Source: Variovorax ginsengisoli (GTDB lineage: Bacteria; Pseudomonadota; Gammaproteobacteria; Burkholderiales; Burkholderiaceae_C). From it: DNA of 64,000 nucleotides. The stretch covers positions 310,001 through 374,000 of the forward strand of contig NZ_JAUJZH010000003.1 in assembly GCF_030486595.1 (NCBI RefSeq). The letters are read 5' to 3'. Shown here one piece after another: positions 9,368-18,849 of the stretch; within the stretch, counting starts at the first letter, position 1, and every line of letters begins with the position of its first letter. A model generated the notes under the pieces. That model ran no database searches. It saw nothing but the letters and a program-made list of their open reading frames with translations, and was not told the origin of the DNA. The translations under genes and the position numbers were made by a program.

Positions 9368-10227
9368 GGCTTGTCAGCAAGGCGTGGGGGCGTGGAATGG
9401 GGGGTGTCCTGCGTCTGGCGAGCTGCCTGGGCTTGGCCATGAAGCGCCAGCGCAACCGCGCCAACAACCCACAGCGCCGCCAGGCCCGCGACGATCACCG
9501 CATCGAGCGCAGGGCGTCGTCCGCGTCGCAGCCACTGCACCGTCGGCCCCGACGTCAGGGCACAGGCGAGCAGCAACAGTACCTCGGGCTGCACTGGCGT
9601 CAGCAGGGCGAGGCCCTGCGCCAGCGTCAGCCAGGCGATGACGCACACCACCGCGCCACTGGCGCCGAAGCCGATGCGGACCTTGGGCCAAAGCCACAAG
9701 GCGCAGCCGGCTATGGCGGCGGCGATCGCCAGGCCGAGCTCGAACAGCAGCGGCGATCCTGAAATGAAAGCCACCGCCGACAGTCCGATGCCCGCGATCA
9801 GCAGGCTGGCGGGCGCGTCGGCCTGCTCGAGCGGCGCACCCAGCACCGCCGCGATCGCCGCGGCGCCGACCGCCCAGGTGGCGACCTGCAGCACCGCGGG
9901 CTGGTCGCTGAGGCCTACCAGCACCAGCGCCCACAGCACGCAGCATGCGAGCCAAGTGGTGCGCTTCATCGCACGCATGCCTTCCAGGCCGACCCCGAGC
10001 AAGGCGGCCGAGGCGTAGATCCATGGCAACTCTTCGGTCAGCTCGCCGGGCCACATCTGCCAGCCGAGCACCCAGGCCGAGGCGACCAGGATGGCCGGCG
10101 CGACGCCCGCCGAGGCCCAGCGCCGGCCATGTACCGCGCCGAGGACGGCGCGCAGCAGGCCGGTGGCCGCGAACGACAGCACCAGCGGCAGCGCCAGGCT
10201 CTCGAACAGCGGGTGGTGGAAGTCCAT
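9364..10227 (-). CDS. Polytopic membrane protein of the pterin-like cluster, unknown
   Basis: A 287-residue, strongly hydrophobic protein with about eight or nine predicted membrane helices and a polar C-terminal tail from about residue 265. No motif identifies a family. Its stop codon overlaps the start of the RibD-like reductase (ATGA), so the two are probably made together. It could be a transporter or a membrane anchor for the product of the neighbouring enzymes, but nothing in the sequence proves this. Confidence 0.65.
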   Translation of the reverse strand: MDFHHPLFESLALPLVLSFAATGLLRAVLGAVHGRRWASAGVAPAILVASAWVLGWQMWPGELTEELPWIYASAALLGVGLEGMRAMKRTTWLACCVLWALVLVGLSDQPAVLQVATWAVGAAAIAAVLGAPLEQADAPASLLIAGIGLSAVAFISGSPLLFELGLAIAAAIAGCALWLWPKVRIGFGASGAVVCVIAWLTLAQGLALLTPVQPEVLLLLACALTSGPTVQWLRRGRRPALDAVIVAGLAALWVVGAVALALHGQAQAARQTQDTPHSTPPRLADKP

Positions 10228-10283
10228 GCCCGTTTATGCAGGCCGGCCGGGGCTGCCGTCAATGCGACAGGTCGGCGGCGGCA

Positions 10284-10973
10284 TCAAGCGGACTCCACCG
10301 GCGGCGGACGCGTCGAGGTCCAGGGCGAGACGCCCTGCGCCACGGCCGCGTCGTGCTGGGCGGCCAGCGCGCGCCGGAAGCCGTCACGTTGCTGCAGCCG
10401 TTCCCAGTACGCGGCCACCGCGGGCGGGAAGCGCGGCACCAGGTCGAGTTCGTTGGCCAACAGCAGCGCGTAGCCGACCGAGATGTCGGCCACCGTGAAG
10501 CGGTCGGCGGCCAGGAAGGCATGCTGCTGCAGCACCGCGTCGATGCCGCGCAGGCGGGCGATGAACCACTTGGCATAGTCGTCCGCCGCCTGCGGCAGCT
10601 TGCGCTCCTCGGGCTCGAAGCGGTCGTAGCGCAGCACGATGGTCTGCGGGAAGGTCAGCGTGGCCTCGCCGTGGTGCAGCCAGTTGAGCCAGGCGCCGAA
10701 GCCGGGCTCGTCCGGGCGCACCGCGAGCCCGTGCCGGTTTCCGGGGTCGCAGCGCTGCACCAGGTACTGGCAAATGGCCGACGATTCGGTCATGCGCGTG
10801 CCGCCGTCGAGCAGCAGCGGCACTGTGCCGAGCGGATTGAGCGCGAGGTAGCTGCGCTGGAGCGCGCGCGGCGGAAAGGGCAGCACGCGCAACTGGTAGG
10901 GCGCGCCCATTTCCTCGAGCGCCCAGAGCGGGCGGAACGAGCGTGCGCTGACACAGTGATAGAGCTCGATCAT
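10284..10973 (-). CDS. Glutathione S-transferase family protein
   Basis: A 229-residue protein with the thioredoxin-like N-domain (YHCVSARSFRPLWALEEMG; then NPLGTVPLLLDGG and the glutathione-binding MTESSAICQYL near residues 61-71) and an all-helical C-domain. Length is normal for the family. The ATG at 10973 gives the canonical N-terminus; the open frame further upstream is not typical. It lies 56 bases from the membrane protein and may or may not belong to that operon. Confidence 0.88.
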   Translation of the reverse strand: MIELYHCVSARSFRPLWALEEMGAPYQLRVLPFPPRALQRSYLALNPLGTVPLLLDGGTRMTESSAICQYLVQRCDPGNRHGLAVRPDEPGFGAWLNWLHHGEATLTFPQTIVLRYDRFEPEERKLPQAADDYAKWFIARLRGIDAVLQQHAFLAADRFTVADISVGYALLLANELDLVPRFPPAVAAYWERLQQRDGFRRALAAQHDAAVAQGVSPWTSTRPPPVESA

Positions 10974-11122
10974 GCGGGTCCTTGATTCCTGGCGGCGAAC
11001 TCGCCGTCGTGCGGCGTCCGCCATCCTAAGCCCAAGTCCAGCCCGGGGCGCAGTAGCATTCGGTGCGCTGCAGCGACCCCGGGGACCCGGGCCGATCGGC
11101 TGCCACACGACAGAAAGCATTC

Positions 11123-12346
11123 ATGAGCACCAACATCGTCATCGTCGGAGGCGGCCATGCCGCCGCCCAGCTGTGCGCCGGCCTGGCCGAGGCCGGGCAG
11201 GGCGGGCGCGTCCACCTGGTCTGCGAGGAAGCAACCATTCCCTATCACCGGCCGCCGCTGTCCAAGACCTTCCTGAAGAGCCCGGACGAGCAGCCGCAGC
11301 AGCATCGGGCCGAAGCCTGGTATGCCGAATCGGGCATCACGATGCACCTGGGCGATGCGGCGCTGGCGATCGACCGCGCCGCCCGCACCGTCACGCTGCA
11401 ATCGGGGACCGTGCTCGGCTGGGAACGCCTGGTGCTCGCGACCGGCACCCGTGCCCGCCGCCTGTCGGCGCTGGCAGGACTGTCCAACGTGGCCCTGCTG
11501 CGTGCCGCCGACGAAGCGGCGCAGCTGCGCAGCCTGCTGGCCGCGGCGCAGCACGTGACCGTGCTCGGCGGCGGCTTCATCGGCCTCGAGGTGGCCGCCA
11601 CCGCGCTGGCGCTCGGCAAGCAGGTGCTGGTGCTCGAAAGTGCGCCGCGGCTCTTGAGCCGCGCCGTGTCGCCCGAGTTGTCGGCGCACGTGCTGGCGAC
11701 CCACCGTGCCGCCGGCATGGACCTGCGCGTGGGCGTCCAGAGCGGCGCGCTGCAGATCGATGGACCGCGGCTGATGGCGATCGAGGTCGACGGCGCGCCG
11801 CAGCCGATCGACCTGCTGCTGCTCGGCATCGGTGCGGTGCCCGAGACCGCGCTGGCCGAGGCCGCCGGCCTGGAGTGCGCCGACGGCATCGTGGTCGACG
11901 CCTACATGCAGACCAGCGACGAGCGCGTGCTGGCGGTGGGCGATTGCACGCGCTTTCCGGACCGGCGCGCCGGCCAGGCGCTGCGCCTGGAGTCGGTGCA
12001 GAACGCCAACGACCAAGCCCGCACCGCCGTGGCGACCTTGACCGGTGCGCCGCGGCCGCATGACGCGGTGCCGTGGTTCTGGTCCGACCAGGGCAGCCTG
12101 CGCCTGCAGATGGCCGGCCTGGTGCCGGCACCCGGCACGCCCGGCCACGTGACGGTGCGGCGACCGGGGGCCAGCGCGGCCTCGTTCTCGCTGCTCCACT
12201 ACGTGGACGGCCAGCTGCGTTGCGTCGAATCCGTCAATGCGCCGGTCGACCACATGATGAGCCGCAAGCTGCTGGAAGCGGGGCGCAGCCCCGACCCGGC
12301 GGTCGCGGCCGATCCGGCCGTGCCGCTCAAGACGCACCTGGCTTGA
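11123..12346 (+). CDS. FAD-dependent pyridine nucleotide-disulfide oxidoreductase (ferredoxin-reductase type)
   Basis: A 407-residue flavoprotein of the rhodocoxin/putidaredoxin reductase type. The FAD-binding motif VIVGGGHAAAQLC is at residues 6-18, the NAD(P)H-binding motif VTVLGGGFIGLEVAA is near 146, and VLAVGDCTRFPD is the conserved FAD-contact motif near 270. The C-terminal reductase domain contains the WFWSDQGSLRLQMAG signature. Such enzymes pass electrons to a ferredoxin serving an oxygenase. No oxygenase or ferredoxin is adjacent, so the partner is unknown. The start is the ATG at 11123, with the upstream in-frame extension rejected. Confidence 0.88.
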   Translation: MSTNIVIVGGGHAAAQLCAGLAEAGQGGRVHLVCEEATIPYHRPPLSKTFLKSPDEQPQQHRAEAWYAESGITMHLGDAALAIDRAARTVTLQSGTVLGWERLVLATGTRARRLSALAGLSNVALLRAADEAAQLRSLLAAAQHVTVLGGGFIGLEVAATALALGKQVLVLESAPRLLSRAVSPELSAHVLATHRAAGMDLRVGVQSGALQIDGPRLMAIEVDGAPQPIDLLLLGIGAVPETALAEAAGLECADGIVVDAYMQTSDERVLAVGDCTRFPDRRAGQALRLESVQNANDQARTAVATLTGAPRPHDAVPWFWSDQGSLRLQMAGLVPAPGTPGHVTVRRPGASAASFSLLHYVDGQLRCVESVNAPVDHMMSRKLLEAGRSPDPAVAADPAVPLKTHLA

Positions 12347-12374
12347 GGCCTTCAGGCGGCGGGTTCAGGCAATT

Positions 12375-12590
12375 TCAGGCCGTGCCCGCCGGGTGCGGCG
12401 CCAGATTCTTGCGAATCTCGGCGTCCATCATGCGGGTGCCGGCCGCCAGCGCGGCCTCGTAGGTGTCGGCGCCGTATTCGGCGGCGCGCACCACCTTGTG
12501 AGGGACGCCACCGGCGTCGCATTCGAGCAGCGTCCAGAGAAAAGACCCGGGCGCCGGCTCGTCGATAACGAGTTTGATCGGATTTTTCAT
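12375..12590 (-). CDS. Small conserved-looking protein, unknown
   Basis: A 71-residue acidic protein starting MKNPIKLVIDEPAPGSFLWT. It has no signal peptide or membrane helix, and the pattern of one Cys and alternating strand and helix suggests a small globular domain. It is convergent with the FAD oxidoreductase and 28 bases from it. I do not recognise the family. Confidence 0.55.
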   Translation of the reverse strand: MKNPIKLVIDEPAPGSFLWTLLECDAGGVPHKVVRAAEYGADTYEAALAAGTRMMDAEIRKNLAPHPAGTA

Positions 12591-12852
12591 GCCTTGATGG
12601 TGGGCGTTTCGCTTGGGCTTTTCTGTAGGAGAAGGCCTACGTTACGTGCGAAATCGTCGCCGTCCTTCGGGGCGAGTGCCTCCGCTCATGTCCGCCGGCT
12701 TCGCCTCCTCCTTTACTTCGCTGCGGGGGCCACCCGGTGCCCTCGGCACGGGTGACGCCGTGTGGCGCTGGCCGCGGATGAACCACCGGCGTGAGCCCGC
12801 CCCAAACCGAGGAACAAATGGACTGCACCTGAACATAGCCCTTGTCAAAAAT

Positions 12853-12882
12853 CATGTAATGTTAGTTAAAATGTATTACATG
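12853..12882. promoter_or_regulatory. Inverted repeat in an AT-rich island (possible operator)
   Basis: CATGTAAT at 12853-12860 is the exact inverted complement of ATTACATG at 12875-12882, separated by 14 bases. It lies in an unusually AT-rich patch (about 12836-12885) within GC-rich DNA. A TTGTCA at 12842 could act as a -35 element. The right arm covers the ATG at 12880 of the next gene, so a bound protein could block its expression. The upstream stretch from 12591 holds no gene I can support, only a short GTAGG/CCTAC hairpin near 12630. Confidence 0.45.
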
Positions 12883-13074
12883 AACACCAACCGAGACAAC
12901 TTCCACGACTGGGCCCGGGACAAGCCTGATTCGACGTCGTTTTCGGGCCTCCACCGCTCCGAGCTGCACGATCTGAACAGCCACCCCCGCGTCCGATGGG
13001 GACGGCTGTTCTTCCTGGTCGTGCTGGCGGTGGCATTGGGCGCCGGTTTCAAATACCTGGCGGCGGCGGCCTAG
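12880..13074 (+). CDS. Small C-tail-anchored membrane protein, unknown
   Basis: A 64-residue protein. The first 43 residues are polar (MNTNRDNFHDWARDKPDSTS onward) and residues 44-60 (LFFLVVLAVALGAGFKY) form one membrane helix next to the C-terminus. An in-frame ATG at 12871 would add three residues. Neither start has a clear ribosome-binding site. An inverted repeat overlaps the start region. Function unknown; coding status is likely but not certain. Confidence 0.5.
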   Translation: MNTNRDNFHDWARDKPDSTSFSGLHRSELHDLNSHPRVRWGRLFFLVVLAVALGAGFKYLAAAA

Positions 13075-13215
13075 TTTTCCACGCCCGGCCAGCCTGCCCG
13101 TTTTGCAGGCAATGCGGTGGGAACCCGCATGGGGACTGGGCCCGCGCGCTCGCTTCCACGCCCTTCGCACAGCGTTATCCACAGAAGCCCGGTACAAGTC
13201 CGGCGAGCGGCCGTC

Positions 13216-13752
13216 TTATTTGACCTGCTGTTTGACCAGCTTGCGCGCCAGCGTCCGCCGATGCATGCCGAGCCGCCGCGCGGTCTCGGAAATATTGAAG
13301 CCGGTTTCGGCCAGCGTCTCGTGGATCCGCTCCCATTCGAGCGTCTTGATCGAGGTCGAGCGGTTGGTCAGCTCGATGTCGGTGTCGCCCTCGGCGCGTC
13401 CGAAGGCGGCCTCGATGTCGTCGGTGTTGGAGGGCTTGGCCAGGTAGTGGCAGGCGCCCAGCTTGATCGCCTCGACCGCGGTCGCGATGCTCGCGAAGCC
13501 GGTCAGGACCACGATCAGCATCGCCGGGTCGTGCCGGTTCAGGAGTTGGACGCAAGCCAGCCCCGAGGCCTCGCCACTGAGCTTGAGGTCGACCACCGCG
13601 TAGCGCGGCGAATGGGCCTGGAGCAGGGAAGCGACCTCGTCGACGTTGGCCGCCAGCAGCACCGTGTAGCCGCGCCGCTCGAACGAGCGCCCGAGTGTGC
13701 GGGCGAAGGCCGCGTCGTCCTCGACGATCAGCAGCAGGCGTTCAGCTTCCAT
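13216..13752 (-). CDS. regA: Response regulator of the RegA/PrrA/ActR family
   Basis: A 178-residue single-receiver response regulator. Asp55 (VVDLKL) is the phosphoacceptor, and the C-terminal Fis-type helix-turn-helix reads NISETARRLGMHRRTLARKL (about 152-171), the hallmark of RegA/PrrA. In relatives it controls oxidases, carbon fixation and redox genes. Its start overlaps the end of the RegB-like kinase by 11 bases. It is the last gene of a block with cyoABCD and SURF1, so it probably regulates that oxidase operon in response to respiratory redox state. This last step is inferred. Confidence 0.9.
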   Translation of the reverse strand: MEAERLLLIVEDDAAFARTLGRSFERRGYTVLLAANVDEVASLLQAHSPRYAVVDLKLSGEASGLACVQLLNRHDPAMLIVVLTGFASIATAVEAIKLGACHYLAKPSNTDDIEAAFGRAEGDTDIELTNRSTSIKTLEWERIHETLAETGFNISETARRLGMHRRTLARKLVKQQVK

Positions 13753-15046
13753 TTCCTTCGTCTTCCTCCTCTTCGAGAATGATCGATGCCAGCGGCAGGG
13801 TCAGCGTCACTTCGGCGCCGCCTTCGGGGCGGTTGCGGGCGCTCACCTTGCCGCCCAGCGTGCGCGCCACGTTGACCACCAGGAACAGCCCGAGCCCGCC
13901 TTCCGGCCGGCCCTTGGTCGACAGGTAGGGCTTGCCGAAATCGGCCAGCATCCCTGGCGCGAAGCCGGGCCCGGCATCGGTGACCGTGAGCCGCAGGGTG
14001 TCGCCGTCGTGGGTCGCTTCGAGGCGCACCCAGTCGGGCGACGCCTGCAGCGCATTGTCGAGCACGTTGCAAAGGGTCTGCTTCAGGGCCGAGTCGGAGA
14101 CCATCGGCAGGTCGTGGCCGAAGCGGTTCTCGTACTCGAAGGCCAGCACCGGCCGGGTCGAGCGCCACTCCTCGGCCGTGTCGTCGAGGAAAGTGCTGAC
14201 CGTGGTTTCGAGCGACGACTCGCCGCGCGCCTCGCCGGCCGACAGCAGGATGCCGCTCAGGGTCGCCTTGCAGCGCTGCACCTGGGCCTGCATCTCGTCG
14301 ATCTCTGCGAGCAGTTCGGGGTCGGAGGTGAAATGCGGCAGGTGCCGCCAGTCGCCGAGGATCACCGACAGCGTGGCCAGCGGCGTGCCCAGGTCGTGCG
14401 CGGCGCCGGAGGCCAGCAGGCCCATGCGCACGATGTGCTCTTCCTCGGCGGCGCGTTCGCGCAGCGCGGCCAGCCGGGCGTCGCGGGCCCGCAGGTTGCG
14501 GCTGATGCGGCTGATGAAGACCACCAGCAGCGCGGCGTTGAGGCCGAAGCAGATCAGCATGCCCAGGATGTACGGGCTCAGCAGGCCCTGCCCGTGCTCG
14601 ATCGGCAGCTGCAGCGGACCGCTGAAGATCGCCAGCCCGGCGAAGCAGGCGCTGGTGATGCCGACGATGGTCCAGGTCGACCAGGCCTCCAGCAGCACCG
14701 CGCCCAGGATCACCTGCAGCAGGTACAGGAAGACGAAGGGGTTGGCGGCACCGCCGCTCAGGTAGAGCTGCGCGGTCAGCATCGCGACGTCGACCAGCAG
14801 GGCGACGAAGAGCTCGCCGTTGCTGACGTCGCGGTGGATGCGCCAGCGCAGCTGGCTGGCGGCATTGAAGGCGGCCAGGAAGGCCAGCACCGCCAGCATC
14901 TGGTCAAGCGGCAGGCGGATGCCGAAGCCGTAGTGCACCACCGCGATGGTCGCCACCTGGCCGACCACCGCCATCCAGCGCAGCTGGATCAGCTGCTGCA
15001 TGTTCTCGAGGCCGGTGGCGTCGCCGTAGTCAGTCGTGCGTGCCAT
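13742..15046 (-). CDS. regB: Redox-sensing histidine kinase of the RegB/PrrB/ActS family
   Basis: A 434-residue membrane kinase. The N-terminal half has about six membrane helices and contains the ubiquinone-binding heptad GGAANPF at residues 98-104, exactly the RegB signature. The H-box reads AHDLGTPLATL with His216, and Cys258 in QVQRCKA matches the redox-active cysteine of RegB. The C-terminal HATPase carries DAGPGFAPG and a GLGLF box. RegB kinases are switched by quinone oxidation and cysteine disulfides. The start overlaps the SURF1 gene end by 17 bases. Confidence 0.92.
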   Translation of the reverse strand: MARTTDYGDATGLENMQQLIQLRWMAVVGQVATIAVVHYGFGIRLPLDQMLAVLAFLAAFNAASQLRWRIHRDVSNGELFVALLVDVAMLTAQLYLSGGAANPFVFLYLLQVILGAVLLEAWSTWTIVGITSACFAGLAIFSGPLQLPIEHGQGLLSPYILGMLICFGLNAALLVVFISRISRNLRARDARLAALRERAAEEEHIVRMGLLASGAAHDLGTPLATLSVILGDWRHLPHFTSDPELLAEIDEMQAQVQRCKATLSGILLSAGEARGESSLETTVSTFLDDTAEEWRSTRPVLAFEYENRFGHDLPMVSDSALKQTLCNVLDNALQASPDWVRLEATHDGDTLRLTVTDAGPGFAPGMLADFGKPYLSTKGRPEGGLGLFLVVNVARTLGGKVSARNRPEGGAEVTLTLPLASIILEEEEDEGNGS

Positions 15047-15788
15047 CGGGGCTTCCTTCCTCGGCCCGGTGCCGCTCCTGGCGGACCACGATCCAGGTCG
15101 CGCCCGCGACCATCAGGGCCAGGGCATACCAGGTCAGGGCGTAGACCAGGTGGTTGTTGGGAAAGGCGATCACGGTCAGGCCGCCGACCGGGCCGCCCGG
15201 CGCCGCCGCGACTGCATCGGCATCGACGAAGTAGGGTGCGACGTCGCTCAGGCCGCGCGCCTGCGCGATCGCCATGACGTCGCGCGAATACCAGCGATCG
15301 GCGCCCGGGTCGTTGTCGCGGAGCAGGGCGCCGCGCGGCTCGGTCATCCGCAGCAGGCCGGTGACGGTGACCGCTTCAGCCGGTTCAGCCGGTCCGCTTT
15401 CGCGGCGCGCCGCACGCTGCTTCTGCTGCGCCGGCGACACGAAGCCGCGGTTGACCAGCAGCGAGCGGCCGTCCGCCATGCGCAGGGGCGTCAGCACCCA
15501 GTAGCCGCTGCCCAGTTCGGTGGTGGCCTGGACCAGGGTCTCGCGGTCGTGGAGGAAGCGGCCGGTGGCACGCACATGCCGGTATTCGTCGTCGGCCCGG
15601 TTGACGCGCGGCCATTGGCCGGGTCCCGGTGCGTCGACGGCGGGCGCGTGGACCCGCTGGTCGACGCGCTCGATCAGGTCCAGCTTCCAGGCCCGGCGCT
15701 CGAGCTGCCAGGTGCCGAGCGCGAAGAAGCCGGCGAAGGCCGAGAGCGCGCACAAGGCCAGCGCCAGCCGCGGAAGAAGTCTCCTCAC
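15030..15788 (-). CDS. SURF1-family oxidase assembly protein
   Basis: A 252-residue protein with a membrane helix at each end, the SURF1 layout. Visible signatures include FFALGTWQLERRAWK near the start, then VLVNRGFVS-like LLVNRGFV, and NNHLVYALTWYALALM at the end. SURF1 helps insert heme into heme-copper oxidases. A GTG at 15788 is the preferred start because it falls 23 bases after the cyoD stop; an ATG at 15881 would overlap cyoD. In cyo operons the last gene is often cyoE (heme O synthase); here SURF1 occupies that place. Confidence 0.82.
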   Translation of the reverse strand: MRRLLPRLALALCALSAFAGFFALGTWQLERRAWKLDLIERVDQRVHAPAVDAPGPGQWPRVNRADDEYRHVRATGRFLHDRETLVQATTELGSGYWVLTPLRMADGRSLLVNRGFVSPAQQKQRAARRESGPAEPAEAVTVTGLLRMTEPRGALLRDNDPGADRWYSRDVMAIAQARGLSDVAPYFVDADAVAAAPGGPVGGLTVIAFPNNHLVYALTWYALALMVAGATWIVVRQERHRAEEGSPDGTHD

Positions 15789-15811
15789 CGAAGCGCCGTG
15801 CCTTGGGCCGG

Positions 15812-16213
15812 TCAAGGCATCTTGTGCGTCTCGTTCATCAGGCCCGGCATCATGTTGTGGTTCATGTGATACATCACCCACAGCGAGCCGCTCAGCGTGA
15901 TCACGACCACCACCACCGTGAAGATCAGGGCCAGCATGGTCCAGCCATGCTCGGACTTCGCGTTCATGTGCAGGAAGTAGATCATGTGGACGACCATCTG
16001 CACGGCCGCGAAGGCGAGGATCACGAAGGCGGTCGTGCTGCTCTTCTCGAATACGTTGCCCATCACGATCCAGAACGGGATCGCGGTCAGGATCACCGAC
16101 AGGATGAAGCCGGTCAGGTAGCCCTTGACGGTGGCGTGCGGTGCGCCGTCGTCATGGTCGTCGTGGTGGTCGCCATGGCCGCCGTGGGCGGCGTGTTCGT
16201 TGTGCGCGCTCAT
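15812..16213 (-). CDS. cyoD: Cytochrome bo3 ubiquinol oxidase subunit IV
   Basis: A 133-residue protein with a histidine- and aspartate-rich N-terminus (about residues 5-26) and three membrane helices. The segment [19 protein letters not shown] is characteristic of CyoD. It helps CuB binding and assembly of the oxidase. The start ATG overlaps the cyoC stop (ATGA). The His/Asp-rich N-tail is longer and more metal-binding in appearance than that of E. coli CyoD. Confidence 0.92.
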   Translation of the reverse strand: MSAHNEHAAHGGHGDHHDDHDDGAPHATVKGYLTGFILSVILTAIPFWIVMGNVFEKSSTTAFVILAFAAVQMVVHMIYFLHMNAKSEHGWTMLALIFTVVVVVITLSGSLWVMYHMNHNMMPGLMNETHKMP

Positions 16214-16851
16214 GGCAACACTCCCATCAGGTACACGAAGGTGAAGACGCCGATCCAGACCACGTCCAGAAAGTGCCAGAACATCGACAGGCACATCAGC
16301 CGGCGGCGGTTCTCGGGGATGAAGCCGCGCTTGGTCACCTGCACCATAAGCACCACCAGCCAGACCAGGCCGAAGGTGACGTGCAGGCCGTGGGTGCCGA
16401 CCAGTGCGAAGAACGACGACAGGAAGGCACTGCGCTGCGGCACGGCGCCTTCGCGGATCAGGTGCGCGAACTCGTACAGCTCGACGCCGATGAACGCGGC
16501 GCCGAACAGGGCCGTGATGGCCAGCCAGGCCATCGTGGCGCCCATGCGCTTGCGCTGCATCTCGATCATCGCGAAGCCGTAGGTGATCGACGAGAACAGC
16601 AGAAAGGCGGTGTTGAGCGCCACCAGCCGGAGGTCGAACAGGTCGGCACCCGAGGGGCCGGCCGCGAAGCTGCGGCCCAGCACCGCGTAGACCGCGAACA
16701 GGCAGGCGAACACCAGGCAGTCGCTCATCAGGTAGAGCCAGAACCCGAGCAGGGTTCCGTTCTCCGGGTGATGCTCGCCCGGCAGGTGGAAGGGCGGGTG
16801 CTGGCCGGCGCTCACGGCGCCGTGGGAGGAGAGGACGGTGGTATCAGACAT
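16210..16851 (-). CDS. cyoC: Cytochrome bo3 ubiquinol oxidase subunit III
   Basis: A 213-residue subunit III with five membrane helices. Signatures are [20 protein letters not shown] near residue 33 and [13 protein letters not shown] near 152. It stabilises the catalytic subunit. It overlaps cyoB by eight bases and cyoD by four, so the whole set is translated as one unit. Confidence 0.95.
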   Translation of the reverse strand: MSDTTVLSSHGAVSAGQHPPFHLPGEHHPENGTLLGFWLYLMSDCLVFACLFAVYAVLGRSFAAGPSGADLFDLRLVALNTAFLLFSSITYGFAMIEMQRKRMGATMAWLAITALFGAAFIGVELYEFAHLIREGAVPQRSAFLSSFFALVGTHGLHVTFGLVWLVVLMVQVTKRGFIPENRRRLMCLSMFWHFLDVVWIGVFTFVYLMGVLP

Positions 16852-18847
16852 GGCCGGCGAGCAGGCGGGTACGGGCGCCTTCGGTGCGGACGACTTCCTC
16901 GGTGGGGATGTGGTAGTCGCGCTTGTAGTTGAAGGTATGGATGATCACGGCGAGCAGCATGGCGACGAAGGACACGCCGGCCAGCAGCCACATCTGCCAG
17001 ATCAGTGTGAAGCCGCAGGCCGCGGCCAGGGCCGCGATGATGAAGCCGGCGCCGGTGTTCTTCGGCATGTGGATCGGGATGAAGCCTTCGAGCGGCCGCA
17101 CGTAGCCGTGCTTCTTCATGTAGGTCCAGGCGTCGTTGTCGTACACGCGGGGCGTGAAGGCGAAGTTGTAGGCCGGCGGCGGCGAGGAGGTCGACCACTC
17201 GAGGGTGCGGCCGTCCCACGGGTCTCCGGTCAGGTCGCGCAGCGAATCGCGGCGCACGTAGCTCACCACCAGTTGGATCAGGAAGCAGGCGATGCCCAGG
17301 GCGATCAGCACGGCGCCGAAGGCCGCGATCTGGAACCAGATCTGGTAGGACGGGTCCTCGAAGTGGCTCAGGCGGCGGGTCACGCCCATCAGGCCCAGCA
17401 CGTACAGCGGCATGAAGGCGAAGTAGAAGCCGATGACCCAGAACCAGAACGAGCACTTGCCCCAGAACTCGTCGAGCTTGTAGCCGAAGGCCTTCGGATA
17501 CCAGTAGGTGATGCCGGCCAGCAGGCCGAACAGCACGCCGCCGATGATCACGTTGTGGAAGTGGGCGATCAGGAACAGGCTGTTGTGCAGCACGAAGTCG
17601 GCCGGCGGAACCGCCAGCAGCACGCCGGTCATGCCGCCGATCACGAAGGTGATCATGAAGGCGATGGTCCACATCATGGGCAGCTCGAAGCGGATGCGGC
17701 CCTTGTACATCGTGAACAGCCAGTTGAAGATCTTCGCCCCGGTCGGGATCGAGATGATCATCGTCGTGATGCCGAAGAACGAGTTGACGCTGGCGCCCGA
17801 GCCCATCGTGAAGAAGTGGTGCAGCCACACGAGGTACGACAGGATCGTGATCACCAGCGTGGCATAGACCATCGACGCATAGCCGAACAGGCGCTTGCCG
17901 CAGAAGGTGGCGACGACTTCGGAGAACACGCCGAAGGCCGGCAGGATCAGGATGTAGACCTCGGGGTGGCCCCAGATCCAGATCAGGTTCACGTACATCA
18001 TCGCGTTGCCGCCGAAGTCGTTCGTGAAGAAGTTGGTGCCGACGTAGCGGTCGAGCGACAACAGGGCCAGCACGGCGGTCAGCACCGGGAAGGCGGCGAC
18101 GATCAGGATGTTGGTGCAGAGCGCGGTCCAGGTGAACACCGGCATCTTCATCAGCGACATGCCCGGCGCGCGCATCTTGACGATGGTCGCGATCAGGTTG
18201 ATGCCCGACAGCAATGTGCCGACCCCCGCGATCTGCAAGGACCATATGTAGTAGTCGACCCCGACATCCGGACTGAACTCCAGCCCCGACAGCGGCGGGT
18301 AGGCCAACCAGCCGGTGCGCGCGAACTCGCCCACGAACAGCGAGGCCATCACCAGGCCGGCGCCGAAGGTGGTCATCCAGAAGCTGAAGTTGTTCAGGAA
18401 CGGGAAGGCGACGTCGCGGGCGCCGATCTGCAGCGGCACGACGAAGTTCATCAGGCCCGTCACCAGCGGCATCGCGACGAAGAAGATCATGATCACGCCG
18501 TGGGCGGTGAAGATCTGGTCGTAGTGGTGCGGTGGCAGGAAGCCTGCGTTGTCGCCGAAGGCGAAGGCCTGCTGGGCCCGCATCATGATGGCGTCGGAGA
18601 AGCCGCGCAGCAGCATCACCAGGCCGAGGATGATGTACATGATGCCGATCTTCTTGTGGTCGATGCTGGTGATCCAGTCGCGCCACAACGTGCCCCAGAC
18701 ACGGAAATAGGTGATCGCGCCGAGGACCGCCACGCCGCCGAGAACGACGGCGATGAAGGTGAACAGCAGGATCGGTTCGTGGAAGGGGATGGCCTCCCAG
18801 GAGAGGCGGCCGAAGACGAGCTTCGTCAGGTCGAGATGGTCGAGCAT
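16844..18847 (-). CDS. cyoB: Cytochrome bo3 ubiquinol oxidase subunit I
   Basis: A 667-residue heme-copper oxidase catalytic subunit of the same length as E. coli CyoB. Ligand motifs are visible: [12 protein letters not shown] (low-spin heme), [15 protein letters not shown] (CuB His and cross-linked Tyr), WLHHFFTMG (two CuB His) and [11 protein letters not shown] (heme ligands). It oxidises ubiquinol, reduces oxygen and pumps protons. The ATG at 18847 begins [17 protein letters not shown] and lies two bases after the cyoA stop. The open frame upstream of it overlaps cyoA and is not coding. Confidence 0.97.
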   Translation of the reverse strand: MLDHLDLTKLVFGRLSWEAIPFHEPILLFTFIAVVLGGVAVLGAITYFRVWGTLWRDWITSIDHKKIGIMYIILGLVMLLRGFSDAIMMRAQQAFAFGDNAGFLPPHHYDQIFTAHGVIMIFFVAMPLVTGLMNFVVPLQIGARDVAFPFLNNFSFWMTTFGAGLVMASLFVGEFARTGWLAYPPLSGLEFSPDVGVDYYIWSLQIAGVGTLLSGINLIATIVKMRAPGMSLMKMPVFTWTALCTNILIVAAFPVLTAVLALLSLDRYVGTNFFTNDFGGNAMMYVNLIWIWGHPEVYILILPAFGVFSEVVATFCGKRLFGYASMVYATLVITILSYLVWLHHFFTMGSGASVNSFFGITTMIISIPTGAKIFNWLFTMYKGRIRFELPMMWTIAFMITFVIGGMTGVLLAVPPADFVLHNSLFLIAHFHNVIIGGVLFGLLAGITYWYPKAFGYKLDEFWGKCSFWFWVIGFYFAFMPLYVLGLMGVTRRLSHFEDPSYQIWFQIAAFGAVLIALGIACFLIQLVVSYVRRDSLRDLTGDPWDGRTLEWSTSSPPPAYNFAFTPRVYDNDAWTYMKKHGYVRPLEGFIPIHMPKNTGAGFIIAALAAACGFTLIWQMWLLAGVSFVAMLLAVIIHTFNYKRDYHIPTEEVVRTEGARTRLLAGHV

Positions 18848-18849
18848 CT

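Noticed and set aside
12613..12870. Upstream extension of the small membrane protein frame
   Set aside because: The extended part is arginine/proline-rich, crosses a non-coding GC-rich stretch and has no start signal.
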